A DNA stretch of 64,000 nucleotides from Streptomyces sp. R28 (lineage in GTDB: Bacteria; Actinomycetota; Actinomycetes; Streptomycetales; Streptomycetaceae). The position numbers and the translations under genes are program-made. The notes beneath the pieces were generated by a model that saw only the letters and a program-made list of their open reading frames with translations, did no database searches and had not been told where the DNA came from. The stretch lies in contig NZ_CP163439.1 in NCBI RefSeq assembly GCF_041052385.1, positions 372,001-436,000 on the forward strand, read 5' to 3'. Below, piece by piece: positions 58,717 through 64,000 of this stretch. Numbering within the stretch: the first letter of the stretch is position 1; every line of letters begins with the position of its first letter.

Positions 58717-59709
58717 CTACACCAACTCCTTGTACGTGTCGTAGTCCGCGTCGGGCTCGCCGGTCGGCCGGTAGTGGTCGGGGTAGCGGGCGCGCTCGGT
58801 CCACACCGGTTCGACTCGCAGGCCCATGCGCACCTGGTCGTAGGGGATGCCGCCGATACGGCCGTGCAGGGCGAGGTCGGCTCCGTCGAGGGCGATGTGG
58901 GCGTAGACGTACGGCACTTCGATGTCGAGGTTCTTCGCCTTGATGTTGACGATGCAGAACGTGGTGACTGTGCCGCGAGGACCTACCTCGACCTGTTCTG
59001 ATGTGGCGACCCCACATGTGGGGCACGCACCCCTCGGCGGGACGTACACCTTGCGGCAGGAGGGGCAGCGTTCGCCGACGTTCCGCCGGTCGGCCAGGGC
59101 GTTGATGTAGGCGGTCTGGGCGCGGCCGGGTGAGTAGGTGTAGTCGAGGCGGGCGCGGGCGACGATGCCGGTGATCGGGTCCTCGAACTCGCCGGTGGCG
59201 CCTCGCGGCAGCCCCTCGTGATCCGCCGGTCCGGCCGGGCCGCCGCCGTCCGGGCCGCCGTCGTCCGGGCCGCCGTCGTAGGGCTCGAAGCAGGCGATGT
59301 CCGTGATGGCGCCGGTACGTTCCTCGGCCCAGCGGACGCGGACGCGCATGCCGGTGTGCACGGCGTCGGGGCCGGGCGCGTCGAGGGCGTGCAGGAGGGC
59401 GGTGTCGGCGCCGTCCAGGCGGACCAGGGCCCAGGCGAAGGGGGTGTCGAGAGGCTGGTCGCGGCGGGGGGTGTGGTTCCAGGCCCAGGTGGTGACCGTG
59501 CCGGTGGGGGCGACCTCGACCAGGTCGCGGATCTCCTCGGCGGTGACGGGGTCGTACTCGACGGGCGGGACGAGCGTGCGGCCGTCGCTGGTGCGCACTC
59601 CGAGCACGACGCGTTCGCGCAGGCCGGTGAGGAAGGCGCTCTGGACGGGGCCGAGGGATCGGGTGAACGGGAACTCGACGGCGAACGACGCTTTAAGGAC
59701 TTCGGGCAT
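58717..59709 (-). CDS. Tandem DUF35 OB-fold/zinc-ribbon protein
   Basis: A 330-residue protein with two DUF35-like OB-fold domains. The first (about 1-145) has no zinc ribbon. The second (about 185-320) begins with CPSCRKVYVPPRGACPTCG, a four-cysteine ribbon, and continues through VGPRGTVTTFCIVNI. A low-complexity Gly/Asp/Pro hinge joins them. DUF35 proteins partner with thiolase-like enzymes. ATG 59709 follows AAAGGAG. Confidence 0.85.
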   Translation of the reverse strand: MPEVLKASFAVEFPFTRSLGPVQSAFLTGLRERVVLGVRTSDGRTLVPPVEYDPVTAEEIRDLVEVAPTGTVTTWAWNHTPRRDQPLDTPFAWALVRLDGADTALLHALDAPGPDAVHTGMRVRVRWAEERTGAITDIACFEPYDGGPDDGGPDGGGPAGPADHEGLPRGATGEFEDPITGIVARARLDYTYSPGRAQTAYINALADRRNVGERCPSCRKVYVPPRGACPTCGVATSEQVEVGPRGTVTTFCIVNIKAKNLDIEVPYVYAHIALDGADLALHGRIGGIPYDQVRMGLRVEPVWTERARYPDHYRPTGEPDADYDTYKELV

Positions 59710-59756
59710 CCCGCGGATCTCCTTTGGAGGTGGGGCGCACGGGCCGGGCACGGCGG

Positions 59757-60557
59757 TCAGGTGCGCTTGTAGACAGGCGGTCGTTTCTCCGCGAAGGCGC
59801 GGGCGCCTTCCTTGGCGTCCGCGGTGTCGAAGATCGGCCAGCCGCGCTGGAGTTCGGCGGCGAGTCCGTCGGTCTCGGTCAGTTCGGCGGTCTCGTAGAC
59901 GGACGCCTTGACGGCCTCGACGGCCAGGGGGCCGCAGGCGTTGATGCGTTCGGCGATCTCCAGGGCCTTGGTCAGTGCCGTGCCGTCGGGGACGACGTGC
60001 CCGACCAGGCCGATGCCGGCGGCCTCCTGTGCGCTGTACGGGCGCCCGGTGAGCAGCATCTCCAGGGCGTGGGTGCGCGGGATCTGGCGTTGCAGACGGA
60101 CCGTGGAGCCCCCGATGGGGAACAGGCCGCGCTTCACCTCGAAGAGCCCGAAGGTCCCCGACTCGCCCGCGACGCGGATGTCGGTGCCCTGGAGCATCTC
60201 GGTGCCGCCCGCGACGCAGTACCCCTCGACGGCGGCGATCACCGGCTTGCGGGGGCGGTGGTGGCGCAGCATCGCCTTCCAGTGCAGGTCGGGGTCGGCC
60301 TTCAGCCGGTCCCGGTACTGCTCTCCCTCCATGCCCTTGCCGGCCAGGGCCTTGAGGTCCATGCCCGCACAGAACGACCCGCCCGCCCCGGTGAACACGA
60401 TCGAGCGGACCGAGTCGTCGGCGTCGGCCTCGAGCCAGCCGTCGTACAGGCCGACCAGCATGGCCAGTGAGAGCGCGTTCTTGGCCTCCGGCCTGTTCAG
60501 CGTGAGCACCAGTGTGGCGCCTTCGCGCTGCACGGTGAGGTGTTCCGTCCCACCCAT
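59757..60557 (-). CDS. Enoyl-CoA hydratase/isomerase
   Basis: A 266-residue crotonase-fold enzyme: LVLTLNRPEAKNALSLAML, AGGSFCAGMDLKALAGKG (oxyanion Gly-Met), VIAAVEGYCVAGGTEML with the oxyanion Gly, and LFPIGGSTVRLQRQI. The catalytic Glu of classical hydratases (in GxxE) appears replaced by Phe/Pro in the FPIGG segment, so it may be an isomerase or lyase. ATG 60557 follows GGGGAG. It lies at the head of the minus-strand CoA cluster. Confidence 0.85.
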   Translation of the reverse strand: MGGTEHLTVQREGATLVLTLNRPEAKNALSLAMLVGLYDGWLEADADDSVRSIVFTGAGGSFCAGMDLKALAGKGMEGEQYRDRLKADPDLHWKAMLRHHRPRKPVIAAVEGYCVAGGTEMLQGTDIRVAGESGTFGLFEVKRGLFPIGGSTVRLQRQIPRTHALEMLLTGRPYSAQEAAGIGLVGHVVPDGTALTKALEIAERINACGPLAVEAVKASVYETAELTETDGLAAELQRGWPIFDTADAKEGARAFAEKRPPVYKRT

Positions 60558-60622
60558 CGCCCATCTCCCCTCTGAAAGAACGAGAACAGGTTGCAGGAGG
60601 CGCCGGGGCACTTCAAGAGTTT

Positions 60623-60639
60623 TCTGACAGACAGTCAGA
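60623..60639. promoter_or_regulatory. Inverted repeat TCTGAC-n5-GTCAGA in a divergent promoter
   Basis: TCTGAC (60623-60628) and GTCAGA (60634-60639) around AGACA, between the enoyl-CoA hydratase and the acyl-CoA ligase. Size and spacing suit a TetR-type repressor of fatty-acid or steroid catabolism. No tetR gene is next to it. Confidence 0.6.
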
Positions 60640-60723
60640 TTTCTTGTGCACGGGCCCTTCACAGTTGTGCCGCCCTTTGCTCTGATGACCGGCAGCCGGT
60701 GGAGAGCGAGGTCAGGAGGAGCG

Positions 60724-62352
60724 GTGGAGTACAACCTTGCCGACCTGTTCGAGTCGGTCGTCGACGTGGTTCCGGGCCGCGAGGCGCTCGTGCACGTCGA
60801 CCACCCGGGCACAGGCGCGGAGCGCCGTCTGACGTACGCGCAGCTGGACGCGGCCGCCAACCGGATCGCGCACCATCTGATCGACAGCGGGATACGTCCC
60901 GGCGAGCACCTCGGGCTCCACCTCTACAACGGCATCGAGTACTTGCAGACGGTGCTGGGCTGCCTGAAGGCACGGATCGTCCCGGTCAACGTCAACTACC
61001 GCTACGTGGAAGAGGAGTTGGTGTACCTCTACCGGGACGCCGATCTGGTGGCCCTGGTCTTCGAGGCGGAGTTCACGGACCGGGTGGCGGCTGCGCTGCC
61101 GCGGGTGGAGGGGCTACGGCATCTGGTGCGGGTCGGCACCGTGACGCCCGGGGAGGCCGGTGCGCCGGTCGTGCCCGCCGTGCCGTTCGCGGACGCCGAG
61201 GCCGCGGGGTCGCCCGAGCGGGGGTTCCCTGCGCGGTCGGGGGACGACCAGTTCATCATCTACACCGGCGGCACCACCGGGATGCCCAAGGGTGTGATGT
61301 GGCGCCAGGAGGACCTGTTCTTCTCGGGGCTGGGAGGCGGCGCGCCGACCGGTGAGCCGGTGAAGAAGCCGCAGGAGCTGGCCGAGCGGGTGGCGGCGGG
61401 CGGTGACGGGATCACCTTCTTCCCCACCGCTCCGCTGATGCACGGCACGTCCACGCTGACCGCCTTCATCGGCTTCAACTTCGGCCAACGCGTCGTGATC
61501 CACTGCAAGTTCACGCCGGAGGAGGTCCTGCGGACGATCGAGAGGGAGAAGGTGACCAGCGTGTCGCTGGTCGGCGACGCGATGCTGCGGCCGCTGGTCG
61601 ACGCGCTCAGCGGGCCGATGAAGGGCACGGACTGCTCGTCGATGTTCAGCGTGTCGTCGTCCGGGGCCATCATGTCCGACACGGTGCGCCGGCAGTTCCA
61701 GGCGCTGGTCCCGAACGTGATGCTGCTGAACAACTTCGGCTCCTCGGAGTCCGGCTTCAACGGCACCGCCACCGAGGACTCCGGCCCCGAGCGCGGCTTC
61801 CGTATCCGCGTCAACTCCCGTACGCAGGTGGTCGATCCGGCCACGCACGAGCCGGTCGCCGTGGGCGAGGTGGGCCGGGTCGCGCAGTGCGGTCACGTGC
61901 CGCTCGGTTACTACAACGACCCGGGGAAAACCGCCGAGACCTTCTTCGAGCAGGACGGCGAGCGGTGGGTGCTGCTCGGCGACATGGCCACGGTCGACGA
62001 GGAGGGCGTCGTCACCGTGCTGGGCCGCGGCTCGCAGTGCATCAACACCGGGGGCGAGAAGGTGTACCCGGAGGAGGTCGAGCAGGCGCTCAAGTCCCAC
62101 CCCGACGTGTACGACGTACTGGTGGCAGGGGTGCCCGATCCGAAGTGGGGGCATCATGTGGCGGCCGTGGTGCAGTTGCGCGCGGGTGCGGAACGGCCGT
62201 CGTTGGCGGACCTCCAGACCCACTGCCGCTCCCACCTCGCGGGATACAAGATCCCCCGCCAGCTCGTGATCACGGACTCGATACGGCGCTCGCCCAGTGG
62301 CAAGGCCGACTACCGGTGGGCACGGGAGACGGCGGTGGCGGCGGACGGGTGA
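60724..62352 (+). CDS. Acyl-CoA synthetase (AMP-dependent ligase)
   Basis: A 542-residue ANL-superfamily ligase. ATP motif FIIYTGGTTGMPKGVMWR, adenine motif NNFGSSESGFNGT, and LGDMATVDEEGVVTVLGRGSQCINTGGEKVYPEEVE (hinge and catalytic region). The last Lys sits in SPSGKADYRW. Activates a carboxylic acid with ATP and CoA. GTG 60724 follows AGGAGG. Divergent from the enoyl-CoA hydratase cluster, which presumably degrades the product. Confidence 0.92.
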   Translation: MEYNLADLFESVVDVVPGREALVHVDHPGTGAERRLTYAQLDAAANRIAHHLIDSGIRPGEHLGLHLYNGIEYLQTVLGCLKARIVPVNVNYRYVEEELVYLYRDADLVALVFEAEFTDRVAAALPRVEGLRHLVRVGTVTPGEAGAPVVPAVPFADAEAAGSPERGFPARSGDDQFIIYTGGTTGMPKGVMWRQEDLFFSGLGGGAPTGEPVKKPQELAERVAAGGDGITFFPTAPLMHGTSTLTAFIGFNFGQRVVIHCKFTPEEVLRTIEREKVTSVSLVGDAMLRPLVDALSGPMKGTDCSSMFSVSSSGAIMSDTVRRQFQALVPNVMLLNNFGSSESGFNGTATEDSGPERGFRIRVNSRTQVVDPATHEPVAVGEVGRVAQCGHVPLGYYNDPGKTAETFFEQDGERWVLLGDMATVDEEGVVTVLGRGSQCINTGGEKVYPEEVEQALKSHPDVYDVLVAGVPDPKWGHHVAAVVQLRAGAERPSLADLQTHCRSHLAGYKIPRQLVITDSIRRSPSGKADYRWARETAVAADG

Positions 62353-62468
62353 ATTCCGGGCAGGCCGGATTGAACCTAAGGTGACGTGCGGACGTACTCG
62401 TGGTGGCAGGCTCGATCGTTGGGCGCTGTTTGCCATGCCATCGCAAGACCGCACAGGAGGACCTCCGG

Positions 62469-64000
62469 GTGTCGCAGGAGGCAGCAGCAGAGCAAGTAGC
62501 ACGCGAGACGGAAGAAGCGGAGACGACGGAGGCCGTCTCGCCCGCCGAGGGTGCCGAGGCCACCGAGGCGGTCGACAGCGGCGACGCGGCCGAGGCCACC
62601 CCGACCGCCAAGGTGGTGGAACCGGCCGAAGCCGCCAAGGCAGCCGAACCGGCCGACGAGACCGGCACGCCCCGCCCCGCGGATCGGCCCGGCTGGTTCC
62701 GCTGGCGCCGTCGTTACCCCCGCGCCGCACGTGCCGTGCGGGTGGGGACGAGCGTCCTGGCCGGTGCGCTGGTGCTCGCCGCGCTCCTCGTGCCGAACCG
62801 CCTCGACTGGCTCACTGTCCAGCAGTTCCTCCGTCTCCCCGTCGAGGCGATCTTTCTCGCGGCCGTCCTGCTCGCGCTGCCGTCGAAGGCACGGCGGATC
62901 ACGGCCGTCGTCCTCGGGGCGTTCCTCGGGCTGTCCACGATTCTCAAGTGCCTCGACATGGGCTTCCGCCAGACCCTGGCGCGGCCGTTCGACCTGGTCT
63001 TCGACTGGGTTCTGCTGAACGACGCGGCGGACTTCCTGAAGGACTCGCTCGGCCGCACGGGTGAGGTGCTCGCGGTGGCCGGGGTGATCGTCCTGGTCGT
63101 CGCCGTGCTCGTGGCGAGCTCGCTCGCGGTGATGCGACTGGCGGACGTACTGGCCCGGCACCGCCCCGTCGCCGTACGGACCACGCTGGTCCTCGGCGTC
63201 GTGTGGATCATCTGCTTCACGCTGGGGGCGCAGTCCGGCGGGGTCACCTTCGCCACCAAGAGCTACGCCCAGTACCTCGCCAACCGCGTGCAGTATGTCC
63301 GCGACGGCCTCGGGGACGCCGAGGACTTCAAGAAGCAGCTCCCTGTCGACGCCTTCGCCAAGACCCCGCCCGACCAGCTGCTGACCGGACTGCGCGGCAA
63401 AGACGTCATGTTCACCTTCATCGAGAGCTACGGCCGGGTGGCCATCGACGATCCGGCGATGGCACCGGAGATCGACGCGGCACTCAAGGAGGGCGACGCC
63501 AGACTCAAGACGGCGGGGTTCGAGGCGCGCAGCGGCTGGCTCAGGTCTCCTGTGACGGGCGCCGGCAGCTGGCTCGCCCACTCGACGTTCCTGTCCGGCC
63601 TGTGGATCAAGAACCAGCAGCGGTACCGCACACTGACCACCAGTGACCGCGCAACCCTCACCAGCTACTTCCAGAAGAGCGGCGCCTGGCGAACCGTCGG
63701 CATCGCTCCGGGTGTCCGCAAGCCCTGGCCCGAGGGCAAGTACTTCGGCCTCGACCACATCTACGACTCCACGCACCTCGGCTACCAGGGCCCGTACTTC
63801 AGCTGGACGCCCGTGCCCGACCAGTTCAGCCTGGAGGCCTTCCAGCGGCTGGAGTACGGCAAGAAGGACCGCGAGCCGATCATGGCGGAGATCATCCTGG
63901 CCTCCAGCCACAACCCCTGGTCCCCCATCGCCCGCATGGTCGACTGGGACGACCTCGGCGACGGCTCGGTCTTCCACCAGATCAAGAAGGAGGGCACGGA
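62469..64000 (+). CDS. Membrane sulfatase/LTA-synthase-like protein, partial
   Basis: Cut by the right edge. GTG 62469 follows CAGGAGG. N-terminal 80 residues are Ala/Glu/Pro-rich, then RRRYPRAARAVRVGTSVLAG begins a set of about five transmembrane helices, then an extracellular sulfatase-like domain (GKDVMFTFIESYGRVAIDDP; SWLAHSTFLSGLWIKNQQRY; HIYDSTHLGYQGPYFSWTPV). Layout fits alkaline-phosphatase-fold phosphoglycerol transferases. Its target (a teichoic-acid-like polymer or glycolipid) is unknown. Confidence 0.8.
   Translation, partial: MSQEAAAEQVARETEEAETTEAVSPAEGAEATEAVDSGDAAEATPTAKVVEPAEAAKAAEPADETGTPRPADRPGWFRWRRRYPRAARAVRVGTSVLAGALVLAALLVPNRLDWLTVQQFLRLPVEAIFLAAVLLALPSKARRITAVVLGAFLGLSTILKCLDMGFRQTLARPFDLVFDWVLLNDAADFLKDSLGRTGEVLAVAGVIVLVVAVLVASSLAVMRLADVLARHRPVAVRTTLVLGVVWIICFTLGAQSGGVTFATKSYAQYLANRVQYVRDGLGDAEDFKKQLPVDAFAKTPPDQLLTGLRGKDVMFTFIESYGRVAIDDPAMAPEIDAALKEGDARLKTAGFEARSGWLRSPVTGAGSWLAHSTFLSGLWIKNQQRYRTLTTSDRATLTSYFQKSGAWRTVGIAPGVRKPWPEGKYFGLDHIYDSTHLGYQGPYFSWTPVPDQFSLEAFQRLEYGKKDREPIMAEIILASSHNPWSPIARMVDWDDLGDGSVFHQIKKEGT

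Noticed and set aside
62376..63977. 533-residue minus-strand ORF opposite the last membrane gene
   Set aside because: Shadow of the partial sulfatase gene. Repetitive Glu/Arg/Gln composition.

Overview
This window is high-GC actinobacterial DNA that I read as Streptomyces. The basis is the G/C-rich third codon positions, GTG/TTG starts, 4-bp ATGA/GTGA operon overlaps, and Streptomyces hallmark proteins: a long sortase-anchored chaplin, an SsgA-like protein, an NsdA/NsdB-type regulator, DUF397 and DUF5753 proteins. No rRNA, tRNA or CRISPR array was seen. Several broken genes and transposase scraps suggest a chromosome arm rather than the conserved core. From memory, chpB and nsdB lie close together in an arm of the S. 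coelicolor chromosome, and a chaplin and an Nsd-like gene are about 8 kb apart here.

Layout. 0-8.4 kb: housekeeping and adaptive genes (FHA fragment, NTF2-like, DUF1905, aldo/keto reductase with divergent LysR, DinB, adenosine deaminase, VOC), a frameshifted VOC gene, and an acetyltransferase flanked by IS5-type transposase scraps. 8.5-13.9 kb: a secreted sphingomyelinase C gene split by about 4.5 kb of foreign DNA. That DNA carries small integrative-element-like genes, a DUF5753 regulator with a DUF6879 partner, a secreted lipase and the tail of an IS5 transposase. 14-15.9 kb: aldo/keto reductase and a GH19 chitinase with dre-like promoter repeats.

15.9-22.9 kb holds the most unusual system. 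It is a minus-strand cluster of a GntR regulator, an AprB-like two-cluster ferredoxin, a lipoprotein binding protein with a NosL-like tail, a permease, an ATPase, and an AprA/fumarate-reductase-like flavoprotein fused to HEAT repeats. It looks like uptake coupled to a redox reaction on an unknown, possibly sulfur-containing, compound. 23-29.8 kb: a MarR gene, a cytoplasmic amide/urea-binding sensor and a full urtABCDE transporter.

29.8-44 kb: ECF42-type sigma factor with its YCII partner, an SPW membrane protein, an ArsR-SRPBCC fusion with a palindromic operator, kinases, acetyltransferases, a deaminase, the chaplin, and two alpha/beta hydrolases. 44-56.4 kb: SsgA-like protein, PAS-PP2C phosphatase, Nsd-like regulator, an orphan kinase, peptidoglycan amidase, GH95 fucosidase, a decayed phosphotransferase, universal stress protein and orphan DUF397. 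56.5-62.4 kb: a CoA-ester degradation cluster (two thiolase-like proteins, tandem DUF35 protein, enoyl-CoA hydratase, divergent acyl-CoA ligase). The window ends inside a membrane sulfatase/LTA-synthase-like gene.
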